DNA from: Limonium bicolor
Lineage: Eukaryota; Streptophyta; Magnoliopsida; Caryophyllales; Plumbaginaceae
Direction of reading: 5' to 3'
DNA length: 64,000 nucleotides
Assembly (NCBI GenBank): GCA_023374045.1
Contig: CM041776.1
Location: 283,525,999 to 283,589,998, forward strand
Part shown: positions 9,324 to 20,623 of the stretch, in pieces
Layout of the letters: each line of letters begins with the position of its first letter
Numbering within the stretch: position 1 is the first letter of the stretch
Program-made: the position numbers and the translations under genes
The notes under the pieces: model-generated
What the model saw: the letters and a program-made list of their open reading frames with translations, nothing else
Databases searched by the model: none
Told to the model about the DNA's origin: nothing

Positions 9324-12300
9324 CTGCGATTGACAATAATATGTAAATGCTCAACACTCCTTTCAATAGGCAGATAGGATGGAAATTTACAATCAACTGC
9401 TGCATTATGCAGACAGGGGAAGACAATCTACTAAGCTCCACGTAGTTGTCGAAGTCCCCCAAAACAATTAGAAAAAATTAAACCAAGACAGGAAATAGAA
9501 CATCACACAATCAAACAAAGACCGAATATAGAACATCTGTCATAGACTGTAGTTTGCACAAGGTAAGACGTATCTCCTTAGTCAGCATTTTAAAGAATTT
9601 GAACCATGGAGATGTGGACTTTCTAGTTTAAACAAGCTTGTTTTCCATTAAACAAACCAATGTCTTCAGAGAATTTCTAAACTAGGACAACATTTACAAG
9701 TCAGCGTAGTTCGGTTGAAGAAACCATGACATGTAGTAGAGCATGCCATACTATACAAAATGGCAATAAAGAGGTTGCATCTGACTATGAATGAGTTTTC
9801 ATTCACAGGACCTTAGGTCACAGGTGAATTCTCCACTCCTTTCACTACCAACCAAGCCACCAGGGATAATAAAATCCTAGTGCTGCTACAATACAAGGAT
9901 AGCCTAATTAAAAAAACCGGTTTAAAAAATAATTACTGATAGACTTACAACTGGATATTAATACTAATATCAAAATTGTACAGCTACAAACCTTAGCAGC
10001 AGCTTCAGCAGCAACTCGAGCTGCTTCAGCAGCAGCAACTGCTTCTTGTTCCTCTTCAGACATTTGTACAGTCCCACCATCCCCTGACTCATTGCTTAGA
10101 CCAGCTTGTGAAGACTGAACAGACCCGGACCGGAAATCAGGTCTAGAAGAAAGAGCATTGGCAAGCTTAACTTGCTTTCCATTGATCTTCCTACTGCTTA
10201 CGCTGAACTTACAATCAGATCCAGTCTGTGAACGTCCTGGAGCTTTCATAGATAACAAATCCTTTCCTCTGCCCTTTGATGAATCGCCACTAGTCATGTG
10301 TCGTACTGGCTTCAAACCACCATTGGAAGCCTTCTCCTTACGGAAAACCTCAATCCACATATTGACCAATTGGCTTGCAATCCCCCGTATGTCACGACTA
10401 GTATGCACACACACTTTCTCTTTGACAGTCTTTCCGATGCCTGCATAAGAATAAAAGCAACTCTATCAAGCACCCATCTTTCAGCCCATCACAAGCTACT
10501 TTGCCTTGCGTGAGTTACTCAAAAATATACAGAACATCATGTTTTCCACATATATTCCTCACCCCACCCCAACCCCCCCCCCCCCCCCCAAAAAAAAAAA
10601 AAAAAAATAAAATTGCTATATGCGGACTCCACTATAGCTATTTAAGTTGTGATATGAAAACATGCCAGTTGTGAAGTTAAACATCAACAAAAACATAGTT
10701 CTTTAACCGTAACATACTACATATCAAGTTCACAAGATTGTAGAGGCATTTAGAAATTGACAGGCACCAAGTGAGAACGGAGAAAAATCTGAAGAACCTG
10801 AAAGGAGAAATGATAAAGCCCCAACGTGTGCTCAGAAAATACCTGATAAGCGAACAGCAAGTAAATCAGTTGAGACCTGCACAAGAATATGGACACAAAG
10901 GCGCAATAGTCGAGTACCGTCTTTCCCCATGGAATCCTAAAACAGGAGAAAATAAGGAGTTCTTAAAAACTTTGACATTGATCACAACTCCAGCTCAAAA
11001 ACATAAGTCAAACTATGGGCTAATACCAGTATCCAAGAGTTGAGTATGCTGAGCCCTTCTTTTTTCCAGCAAAGGTCTTCAGTGAGTCAAGAGGAAGATT
11101 CAATAGTTCTTTAGCCAGACGTAGCCTTCCAGCAGACGTTTTTGCACTAAAGAACATGTCCTTCAGCACAGTTTCCTTGGTCAGACTGTGAGACTCCACT
11201 GAAGAATTAAAGCGAAGATCAGAGATCTGAAGAGCATCAAGTCTTCTAGTAATGTCTCTAGCTTCATTACGTTCCATAGTAGAATGTCTGTGAGCGGACT
11301 CAATCGCCTCTACTTCAGCTGTATAATCCTTTCCAGTGTTCCATATGTCAATTAGACGAACTGCCTCTCGAAGACCGCTCATCATGGCCCCACCAACAGT
11401 ATCTGGATGCTCCTTGCAGGTTGCTTCACCAGCAAAAAACAAGCAGTTTTCAACGGGTCTACCCAATATGTCATAGTCTTCACCAGAAGAACCAATAGCA
11501 ACATATGAATAAGCACCATAACTGAAAGGATCTCTTCCCCAGTTGGTCACCACAGATCCAACAGGAGCAGGAACTGTGTCTTTACCAAAAAGTTTGCGGA
11601 GAACTATTAAAGCATGATTTACATGATCAGAGGAACTCATATCTTGACCATCTATAGCAGCCTTGCCAACCACTAAGGCTATTAAGACAGGAGCCCCGAC
11701 TGTTTTCTTGACATTCCAAAACATAAAGCAGCGACCTCTTTCAATTGTATCCTCAGCTGTAGCACCAAAATAGTCAACAGTATCATCCCAAAACACTTCT
11801 GGAAATTCAAGAATCACTTTGTTGAGAACTCCAAAGCCAAGCCTCTGGATAGATAATGTTTTCCATTCAGGCAATGGGGGAGAAAATTTAATGGCCTCCG
11901 CTTTCAAGCAACCAAGGGGTACTGTAATCAATACTGCATCCCCGAAATAACCATTGCTGTTTGATGTTGAAACTTTGACCCTGAAAGGCTGATCAACCAA
12001 GGCATTTCTACTGTAAATAATTTCTGTTACGACTTGGTTCAGTTGGATAGGAAGGCCCTGAGCAAGAGATTCAACAACAGAACCGTATCCTCCCTTAATC
12101 ATACATGTGCACCCCCAAATCCACCATAAACATCATCCTGGTTCCAATGGGGAAGAGACACTTCCTTCAGCATGGCTGCACACCCATACTCCAAGTTTGC
12201 AAAATGCCAGTCCATAACCCTCCTCTCAAGAGGATTCAAAGTTTTGTCATGGGAATTACTGGTTTCAAAAGCACCACATTTGCCATTGTCATTTCCGGGA

Positions 12301-15300
12301 CTTGATGTGCCAACCAAAGAGTTAACACTCAAATCCCCGGATTCAGCTCGAACATGATTCGGAGAACGTCTTTTGAGAGCATATTCTAATCCATCTTCCA
12401 GAGACATATCAGCTGCCTGATTCCCTTTATGTGCAACAAGCAGTACCATGTCATCCAAAAGGCTATTGAAATCTGCTTCTAACGATTCATCAAGCTCTGA
12501 AGGAACCTTCTCACGGTTCACAATATCATACAGGGGACAATCGCTATTTAAAACAGTCAATTCAAGACCTAACTGAGCGCATATCAAGGATGAAGGATCA
12601 GGTCTCCTCTCAGAGGCCACGTCAGCTTCGACTCCTGTGATAATACTGGCTCCAAGGTCCACAGGAACTGAAAGAGATGAGTGGTCTGTATGAACACGAC
12701 CACCAATTCTTGATCTTGCCTCCAGCACAATGACAGAGAAACCTTGTCTCTGCAAATGGCGTGCTGCAGTTAGACCTGCTGGACCAGCACCAATAACAAT
12801 TACCCTTTTTCTGTTTTCTGATTCACTTTGACTAAAATCACCAAACCCCACTTGGTGGTAGGACACAGATGGCACATTTGCAGAGTCAGCCCTAAGCTCT
12901 GAAGATCTGCTAGGGTAAGTACCACTTTCATGTCCACCAGATAAACTGAGAGTCATACCATATGATTCAACTAACCTATCACATGAACCCTCAATGATCC
13001 TGTTACTCCCCAATACATCTGAACAGGGGATTTCATCAAGCCTTTTAACGTTCGATGACTCCATAGTACTCTGAGCAGTCGGGGTTTCATATTTAGATGT
13101 CTGCAAGCTTTTATTCTGACCAAGTATGAATGAAACTCCATCTGCTGTATCAGTTACAGAGGCGCCAGAATTACTCACAAACTTCTTTTCTCCCAAAAGC
13201 TTGTACTGATGAGCAGAACCTAGCTGTGTTTTCTCTTTCTCAGCAGCAATCCCAGCATTGATATATCCCTGCGAGTACACAACAACATTGTAACTAAGAT
13301 CAGCACACAGAACTAGTTGTTCTCCCAAGCTAATCTGCCTCTTGAACATTAGTTTCAACATTTTAGGAAAGACCAAATAGTTAGTATCAATAATGAAAAG
13401 TATAGGAAAAGATCTTAGATGCCAAAGGCTTGCAGTAGTACTTCAAAATCAAATGCGGTAGTGATTAAAAGACTCACACTTTGATCTAGAAAGAAATAGA
13501 TACTCCTAATCAAAGTTGCTTGTGGAGGTTCAGTGTCGACCCGATTATCATTAACTCCACAATCAGTAAGAGGTAAAACACGGCTAACATCTTTACTCCA
13601 AAGCCCTAATATCATGTTCCTGCATGGCAACAAATAAGATATTTCCGTTTAGATGTCAAAATCAGCACCATTCATTACTAGATTAGCTGTTCTTTTAACA
13701 AGAAATGAAAGTGTATGGGTAGGAGGTCAATCAGTGCTAAGGATGTGATTGTCAAACAAGTGGAGATAAGACTGAAAATGAAAATGAAAACTGAAACTGA
13801 AATGGGGCAGGAACCCTAGTAGAAAAATTATACAGAAGAATGTTTAATTTGTCAATCCAAATTGAAAAGTCATTATTAGGCATTTGTTCCATTACTGGAG
13901 GAAAATGAAGGGAAAATGGATTGCAATATCATGCCAGTAGATATATTAATGAATGAGAACAGGGGTGAAAGAGATTGATTTCACCGAAACTACTAAAATT
14001 CCTTTTGCTTTCAACTTCTAGAAGGAGCCTAATCAGCTATAGTTAGCTCATGAAGGGGGAAAAAAAAAAGAAAACAATAAAGCTAAAGCATGGATGTTCC
14101 AAAATTGGGAGAAGTGGCAAATTGGAGAGCTGTGAAAGCTAGGTTTTAATTTTCAAAATGCAAAGGTCCTAAGAGATAGGTCAAACTCCACTTGAACAAG
14201 TGACAGAAGCATACAGAGCAAAGCTCTCTTCAGATTCCAAGAAATGAAATCATTTCAGGAGATGTATCACGTGTTCAATTACATGCCAATCACTTTCAGC
14301 CACTGTGAGCAGCCAATTTTTATGATTGAGTCCAGCCAACACTACCTTGAAAGATGATGATCAATAATTTCAGAGTATACTGCCAAGCATTTTCACCCAT
14401 ATACAATAAGGAAAGAAATAGGCCACCAAGCTTGAAAAGGATTTTGAAAGAACCAATATCCTCTGCCACCCAAGGCTGAGACCAAATGAGAAGAAGGTCA
14501 ATACAAAGGTTCACACCTAAGTAAACCATAGAGGCCTACAAACACTGAGCCATTACCAAGGTGGTTCAAGCCACTGTCCAGAACTCAAGCCTCACGCCTA
14601 TGAAGCTCAACCTAGTCCACCAGTATGCCTAACTGAGGAGCCACCAGTATTCTTAGGATTCCAATAGCTAACCCGTACTTCAAGATTCTTCTCCCTCTGC
14701 CACACTTCAAGATTCTTCTCGCTCTACCACACTTCAAGTTATCCACGAAATTGCTTCTAATATGGCCACAACAACGAACACAGTGTGGACCCCGCCTAAC
14801 AGTTATCACCTCTCCAAATGTGAAGAAGGCACTCTGCCCACAAATACCACTCAGAGGGAAAAGATACTAGTAAACACGCGTAGATGGCACAAACTAACAC
14901 TTCCTAGGTTCCATCATCCAAACTTTTGTCCTCTACAAATGTGAACCACTTCAATCACCAGATCATCATAGGGCATTCTTTCAGGGAGCTACATTGAGCA
15001 AGTTCTTGGCACAATAAACCACCACTCCAACTATTCTACTTTGCCACCCTCATGGCATTCCAAATCTGAATATGACTTGATCATATAATTTTCCAGTAGG
15101 GGCCAAACCAAGCAAGCAGACCAGCACACTAGAACAAGGTGTAAAGAAAACTCCAGATAATGTAGTGGCATGGGAAGAACACAAAACTGATATTTTAGTA
15201 CCAACACAGTGGAAGAGCTTCTGAGGTAGTAGTTAATTATTCCAGAAGATCATTAGAATAATCAAATTCAATTCCACTCGATAATTCCCATATGGATGAC

Positions 15301-17450
15301 AAAACAAAAGTCCAGCACTCCATGAAGACCATAAAAATTTACAGCATTACTAGTAATGTTATGCAACATCAGGTATATCTGTGTCTCAATAATAGCTTGT
15401 CACAAGAACACAGCTATAATACAATGTCAGAAATAGATAAACAGAACAGAGTACTTTGATAAATACTCATGCAATAGCCAGTTCCCTTCATATCCATTGT
15501 AAAGAATAAAAGACAATAACCTAAAGAAGATTTAACTATTCTGAACTACCTTACAATTACAAAACATAAAAGCTTTTAAACACGTATCCTGAACCAGGAG
15601 AAAAGGCAACTGAAAGAAATTTAAAATAAAAGTACCATAATTTGAGCCACATCTAACCTGCATTCGAGGTACTCTTGAAGACCACCTTTTCGTTTGAGTA
15701 TTTCCTTAAATTTGATCTCTTCCACGGGGCCAACAGCATGTGCTTTCAGACCTGCTGATACAGCTGCTGCTGCTCCGATTTCAAAATCCAAATTTGTAGG
15801 GGGATCTGGACCTAGTTTCCGCCTCACTCGGTCAGCATCAGTACCATTTTCATTGTCAGATGAACCTTGCCCATGTAGGAGGCCTTTCCAATCAACATCT
15901 TCCTCGTAAGCCATATCCCCAAGACGGCGCTTTTTAGCCTTTCGCGAAGCACCATGGGTTGCAGGTAAAGAATCGATGTTGGTTTGATCAGAATATGAAC
16001 ATCCTACTTCTGGGTTCCCATCATTATGGTCAGGCATAGCTGAGCGAGATGAAAATTCATTGGTTTGCTCAACACTAGGAGTATGATAATGACTAACACT
16101 CGGTATTGAATTAAATTTTGTATCATCTTGAGCTCTATCGTACTCCATCGAATCATTAGCAGAATCTAAAATGTTCTTGGAGTTGGGAGAATCTTGATGC
16201 TTCAATGTCATCATATTCTCCTGAGGCTTACCTGAAATAGAAGGATGAGCATAGCATTTCTTACTTGAGCAGATGAAAAACAATTCTAATTTAAGAAAAT
16301 ACAATCAACAAATGGATTCATTCATCAAGAAAAATCACTCACTCTCATCTATGTTGTGGTATGCTTTGATGCACTCTCCAGCAAATTCACACTGGTAATT
16401 CTTGTCCAATTTATCACAGGGCACAGACTGGTTAAGTCCATTCTCAACTCTGTTAAAAATTCCTGCACATGTAGACTCACAGGTCACCTTGTTGTTGATA
16501 TTGTCCGAGAATTCTTCTCCACAAGCTACATCCTTGTCCACAAAAGCTGTTGTGTCTTCTGCAGGAATTTTCTGGCAGACTCCAGCAACAATATTGTTAC
16601 TATGAGCTCCTATGGTTTCCATAGACTCTTTAAGGCATGAATCTTGAAGCTGAGGAACCAGTGAATCCTGGTCAATCACCAGACCCCTTTGAGTGAAATC
16701 AGAACCAATAGTATCCCCAACAAAAAACTTATTATTTGGTTCACGATTTTGACAAGACAATATCAAACTTGGAGAAGATTGATTGGCAAGCTGAGCCTTG
16801 AAGGCTGCCTGATCATCAGTTGAGCAGGGAGACGGCACAGGATCAAAGGCTTGCCCACCTGCTTTGTATTTTGGACCTGAATATGAATTTGATTGTTTCA
16901 CAGAACCAGGCTGTGCATTCTTAAATATTGCAGCTAGAGAATCGTCTAAATTATCCTCTGAAGTCAGAGACATTGCATAATCCCTTTGTTTTTTTACCCT
17001 TGAAACAGACTTGGACTTTTTCCCAATCCCATCGTGTTTAGTTTTCGGCTTTTTGCATGCAATTGCATCTGAACGATTATTGCCATCTTCTTCTGCAGTA
17101 TCGGAAAATTCTTCAACTACTGATGATCTACCCTCATTGGACAGCCCATTAAGAGATAAATCTATTGAATCAGACTCACTTTGCCCCGATTCTTTGGTTA
17201 CCACACAACTATCTTTCTTAGGACCCTTCAACTTCTTCCTAAAGATGGCAAGGGTATCCTCCATCCCCACTTCATCTTCTTCAGCCTTGTTCAACTTGTC
17301 AGTATCTGATCCCAATCTACCCTTCTTAGGGCCTCTCTTACTTTTCAACTTAAACAATAAACCAATTGGTTCATCGTCATCTGATTTTAACCCTATGTTT
17401 GCCACCTTTGACCTCCTCCTCGCACCAGCCTGTTTCTGCTGCCCATCCAT
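9194..17450 (-). CDS. LDL3: LSD1-like histone demethylase, LDL3 type (3' end missing)
   Basis: Flavin-dependent amine oxidase of the plant LSD1-like 3 group, a nuclear enzyme known in Arabidopsis to remove H3K4me2. Seven exons are visible on the minus strand: 17450-16343, 16231-15658, 13619-13478, 13268-11027, 10936-10843, 10440-9992 and 9323-9194. All junctions have GT/AG ends and compatible phases. About 1,580 codons are present. Order: a basic, acidic-patch N-terminus, SWIRM, FAD-binding amine oxidase domain split by a long insert, and a helical C-terminus. The rest is in the gap. Exon 4 has two one-base frame breaks (near 12100 and 11055). With two bases added its length is divisible by three, matching the phase at both ends. 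That favours assembly error over decay, though a recent pseudogene is not excluded. Confidence 0.9.
9324..9991 (-). other. LDL3-like intron between exons 6 and 7
   Basis: 668 bp, AT-rich. I see no second gene, RNA gene or clear transposon in it. Confidence 0.7.
9992..10440 (-). CDS. LDL3: LDL3-like exon 6
   Basis: 449 bp. Acceptor TATGCAG before 10440, donor AAG|GTTTGT after 9992. It encodes GKTVKEKVCVHTSRDIRGIA, then a basic low-complexity stretch, and an alanine/glutamate-rich helix (EEEQEAVAAAEAARVAAEA) at its end. Confidence 0.88.
10573..10607. repeat. Poly-C then poly-A run in an LDL3-like intron
   Basis: A run of about 17 C followed directly by about 18 A, within the intron between exons 5 and 6. 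Its length is likely to be unreliable in the assembly. Confidence 0.85.
10843..10936 (-). CDS. LDL3: LDL3-like exon 5
   Basis: 94 bp, not visible as a plus-strand ORF. Acceptor TTTTAG before 10936, donor GTATTT after 10843. It encodes DSMGKDGTRLLRLCVHIL and ends DLLAVRLS, a helical segment after the amine oxidase domain. Phase agrees with exons 4 and 6. Confidence 0.85.
11027..13268 (-). CDS. LDL3: LDL3-like exon 4, amine oxidase domain
   Basis: Holds the catalytic domain. RVIVIGAGPAGLTAARHLQ near 12780 is the Rossmann FAD-binding motif, followed by VLEARSRIGGRVHTDH. LNKVILEFPEVFWDD carries the Lys corresponding to the flavin-proximal Lys of LSD1. LFFAGEATCKEHPDTVGGAM near 11400 is the C-terminal FAD contact. 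The frame breaks near 12100 (after GGFGGAH) and near 11055 (after AGKKKG), each missing one base. A long Ser-rich stretch precedes the FAD motif. Confidence 0.92.
13478..13619 (-). CDS. LDL3: LDL3-like exon 3, rest of SWIRM
   Basis: 142 bp with acceptor GCAG before 13619 and donor GTGAGT after 13478. It encodes NMILGLWSKDVSRVLPL and ends FFLDQS, the C-terminal helices of the SWIRM domain, a chromatin-protein interaction fold. It joins exon 2 in the middle of a codon and exon 4 at a codon boundary. Confidence 0.9.
13620..15657 (-). other. Long LDL3-like intron 2
   Basis: A 2.0-kb intron splitting SWIRM. It contains a short direct repeat near 14678-14740 (units starting CTTCAAGATTCTTCTC, about 31 bp). 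I found no coding remnant I could name. Confidence 0.7.
15658..16231 (-). CDS. LDL3: LDL3-like exon 2, start of SWIRM
   Basis: Acceptor TTTCAG before 16231, donor AG|GTTAGA after 15658. The exon carries the basic KAKKRRLGDM segment, an acidic EEDVDWKGLL stretch, and then EIGAAAAVSAGLKAHAVGP leading into the SWIRM domain. It ends inside SWIRM at LQEYLEC. Confidence 0.9.
16343..17450 (-). CDS. LDL3: LDL3-like exon 1
   Basis: Starts at the ATG read from 17450 (MDGQQKQAGARRRSKVANIG), the N-terminus typical of this family: a basic stretch followed by DDDEPIGLLFKLK. The exon is low in predicted structure and rich in Ser, Asp and Lys, with clusters such as KKPKTKHDGIGKKSKSVS that could be nuclear localisation signals. 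It ends at a GTGAGT donor after 16343. The 111-bp intron 16342-16232 follows. Confidence 0.9.
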
Positions 17451-18300
17451 CTTCCTACTCTAATTTTAGTCCTACTTGGATCCAGCTTTCAAGCCCAGAT
17501 ATAATTAGGTAAATCGTAGAAGATTTCACATCCACTGTCCTCTAAATCTACTGGTTCTTCCAGACCTCGAAAAATTAACAATATTCACTGTTCTGATAAC
17601 ACTATAGACGCTGGAAAAATTAAGACTTTTCTTCCCTCTTTTGTTCCCCAAAGCTCCCAGCTGCAATGTCGTCGACCTAAAGCCAATTAAGAAAATTAGC
17701 TATTATAAGGACGCACAACAGAACGCATACTAGGGTTTTCACGTACCGAAAGAGGTACCGAACGGGAGATTTTACACCCAGAAAATAATAGGCGGATAGA
17801 GTAGAGAGCCTGAGATCAGACCTGAAAGTCAGAACCTTGAAGCTTGTCAATGAATTCCTTAGCGCGAGCAATAGAATCAGAGAGACCACAAAAGTGCAGC
17901 TCACTTCAAAAGCTTTTCTGTGGCATTCAGAAGAAGAATGGTGACGGTGAATGCCAGTAGCATCGACAGAGTTCGTCGCGCAACCGGTGGCGACGCAGCA
18001 AAGAGAGCAAGGGGCCTGTCAGAGACAGACGTAAAATAGAAGACCATGAACTGACCCTGCAGACAGGGGAGAAAGAAAGAGAGAGACGGACTGATAGAGA
18101 AACGAAAGGAAATCAGGAGGAAAATGGTGAAGGGCAGATGCTGAATACCAGTTCGAGCTGGTAAATGCATCCCAGGTCGCGACCCAGAAAAGAGGGGGAA
18201 CAGGGGAGAAGGGCAAGGTACACACAGACGCTAGACGGGGGAGGAGGAGGAGCGAGCTGTTTGGTGTTTCAGCGGGGAAAGGGAGACACGTCAAAAAAAA
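17451..18300 (-). promoter_or_regulatory. LDL3-like 5' leader and promoter region
   Basis: Upstream of the start codon, with pyrimidine-rich leader-like sequence on the minus strand up to about 18260. An acceptor-like TTTAG sits just before 17676 and a donor-like AG|GTCTGA after 17822, so a spliced 5' UTR is plausible. No clear TATA box. RNA data would be needed to place the start. Confidence 0.45.
17620..17903 (-). other. Exon-like pair in the LDL3-like leader, possible uORF or gene fragment
   Basis: Minus-strand blocks 17903-17822 and 17676-17620 are bounded by AG and GT signals and join in frame. The first reads ELHFCGLSDSIARAKEFIDK and ends GSDFQ; the second reads VDDIAAGSFGEQKREEKS and a stop. 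The first block looks like the end of a KH-type RNA-binding fold. It could be a spliced upstream ORF, a fragment of another gene, or chance. Confidence 0.3.
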
Positions 18301-18658
18301 AACAGTAACCCCTTTAACGGCTTCAACTTTTTTCCTCGTTACATTACATGTCAAAAACATTTTCTTAGAATTATGCCATGTGCCGTATTTTGTTTCTTAC
18401 TATTACTAAGTGCATCGAATGTTGTCATAATGGTGTGGAATACATATTTTTTTCTCTCACAACGTTGCTTTAATCCTACAATACTAAAAAAAATGTAAAA
18501 TGTCCTTATGGAAAGCAAAAGTAAAAATAGTGAATGGGAGAAATAAGAATGTTAAAGAACTCTAACTATAAAGATTGTAGGGTATGAGAGTTTCTTATTT
18601 GATAAAATATACATCCTTTGTTCTAATAGATGATTTTCTAGTTGTTGTCATTTTCATA
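18301..18658. other. Intergenic AT-rich stretch
   Basis: About 360 bp between the gene leader and the inverted-repeat element. I see no feature in it. Confidence 0.6.
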
Positions 18659-18891
18659 GGGAAAATTCACAGATACCACTAAAAAGTTGGTTAATTTATA
18701 AAATATTACAGTTTAAAAAAAAGTTTTTTAGATACCATGAAAAATAATTTTAATTTATCAGATACCACAAATTATTGATCCAAAACTTTTTGAGACCAAA
18801 ATACCCCACTCGTTAATAAACATAATTCGCGGTATATCACATAAATATTATTAATTCACAAGATACCATAAAACTTAATAAAATATATATT
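18659..18891 (+). repeat. Left terminal inverted repeat
   Basis: Matches the reverse complement of 33023-33249 over its whole length with scattered substitutions and short indels. It contains several GATACCA-type sub-repeats about 50 bp apart. Confidence 0.85.
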
Positions 18892-18910
18892 AAAATAGTA
18901 ATAAATAATA

Positions 18911-19010
18911 CTCCATCCTATTTAAAATATTTGTCATTTTAGAGATGTATCTGGACAGATTTAAGTCAAGATTCATCTCTAAAATGACAGATATTTTAAA
19001 CAGAAGGGAG
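18911..19010. mobile_element. Stowaway-like MITE, 100 bp
   Basis: Begins CTCCATCCTATTTAAAATAT and ends with CAGAAGGGAG. The two halves are inverted repeats (TGTCATTTTAGAGATG near 18932, CATCTCTAAAATGACA near 18974). It is flanked by TA on both sides (18909-18910 and 19011-19012), the target duplication of Tc1/mariner-type MITEs. Confidence 0.85.
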
Positions 19011-19126
19011 TAAAAATTATTTATTTATTATTTTATAAAATAAAATAAAAAAACCACATATATAATTAAAAAAAATTCAAAAAATGTAAAAATAAATACT
19101 ATATATCATTTAAAAGCTAAAAAAGT

Positions 19127-19945
19127 TCATTAAAAATAAAAAATAGTTAAGAGAATGATAATTCAATTTTTTTATAAAACGTTTACTCAGATTTTTAAGT
19201 AATGTAAAATAGTATGATAAAAATTAAATTTGAATAAAGTAAATTATGAAAAATTAAATTATCATTCTCTTTATCATTTGTGTCTATTTTTAATCAAATT
19301 TGTGGTTTCGCTAATATATTATACTTTTTTTATAATTCTTTAGAGATTTTATTATTATATGTATGGTATTCTTTTCGATTTTTTCAATTTTAACCCTTAT
19401 ATGAAGAACATTAATTTTTACTAGTTACTTTTTCAACATACATTTATTAATTTTTGTTTTGAATTAAAAATATATAAAATGATATTATAAAAGACAATTA
19501 GACTATAATACTATTAACCTTTTTTTGTCAAATTATATAGCTTGTGTATAGTATATAATATTTTTATATAATCACTTTATATATATTTAAATCAAAAATA
19601 CGACAAAAAGTATTAAAAATATTTTTGAAAAAGTAACTAGCAAAAATTAACTTTTTCTTATATATGGGTTAACAATGAAAAAAATACCATATATAATAAT
19701 AAAATCTCTAAAAATATGAAGAATAATAAAAGGTATAATTATATTAGAGAAGCCACAAAAACTTGGTTAAAAATAGACAAAATAGTAAAGAGAATGGTAA
19801 TTTAATTTCTTATAATATTACTTTATATAAGTTTAATTTTTTTATAATAATATTTTATATTATTAAAATTATTAGAGTAAAAATTTTATAAAAAAAATTA
19901 AATTATCATACTCTTAACTGGTTGGTATTTTTAATTTTTATATTT
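19127..19945. repeat. Large AT-rich palindrome with a hairpin in each arm
   Basis: The left arm (about 19127-19480) is a diverged inverted copy of the right arm (about 19590-19945), centred near 19535. Each arm also folds on itself: GAGAATGATAATTCAATTTT near 19153 pairs with AAATTAAATTATCATTCTC near 19255, and the same pattern recurs at 19795-19915. No ORF. It may be the core of the foldback element or a further nested insertion. Confidence 0.7.
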
Positions 19946-20296
19946 TTAAGTAATCTTATAATTATATATTTGGTATTTTTTAAGTTTATAAAATTTGATC
20001 CTATATATTAATAAACCTATAAATTTTTATTATTTACTATTTTGAATATTGATGAGTGTGGAATATGAATGGTTTTAGCGGTCTTTAATGCTTAATTTTC
20101 ATACGCGCATGGATAATATTCCACACTTATCTTACGTTTTCCTTTGGTTTGTTGTTTGTTAAGGCTTGATACCTTTTTCTATGTTAAATGCAGAGAAAAG
20201 CCAAGGAAACAGTAGATTAACTCACAAGGGAGATGATGCAACAAACGAGGGTCGAATTGGAGTCAGAACGATGAATTTAGAGGATTTTGAAGGTAT

Positions 20297-20558
20297 GTCC
20301 GAGCTTGTGTCCGAACTCCAAGCTCGGACGCAAGTCGAGGTTCGTGTGCTGTACCTGATGAAATGTCCGAACTTCAGTCCTAACTTCGAAGTTCGGACAT
20401 GGTTCGAGAATCACAATGAGAAAAGTCGGAAGTCTGACCTACGGTGCATGTCCGAACTTGTGTCCGAACATCCAAGTTCGGACACAAGTCGAGACTTTTG
20501 GAATTGGAGCGCTCAAAGCAATGTGTCCGAACATTGAAGGTCGGACCAATGTTCGGAC
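20297..20558 (+). repeat. Four inverted repeats in the U3 of Athila-2
   Basis: Stems: GTCCGAGCTT with AAGCTCGGAC (10 bp), ATGTCCGAACTTC with GAAGTTCGGACAT (13 bp), TGTCCGAACTTG with CAAGTTCGGACA (12 bp), GTCCGAACATTG with CAATGTTCGGAC (12 bp). All are perfect, and where stems differ both sides changed together. Some loops hold a further direct copy of GTCCGAAC. The 3' LTR has the same four, lightly altered. Confidence 0.92.
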
Positions 20559-20614
20559 GCGACTAAAAATTCAGCAGAAGTTCGGCGTTTTGAAGGGAGA
20601 AAGAGGAAGAAACT

Positions 20615-20623
20615 CTATTTAAG
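20615..20623 (+). promoter_or_regulatory. TATA-like box of the Athila-2 LTR
   Basis: CTATTTAAG, about 57 bp downstream of the last inverted repeat, followed by a CA-rich leader. A plausible but not perfect TATA box. Confidence 0.5.

Noticed and set aside
20166..20622. ORFs of 68-144 codons in the Athila-2 LTRs (20166-20622 and 31552-31986)
   Set aside because: They read through hairpins, differ between the two LTRs through indels and have no known domain.
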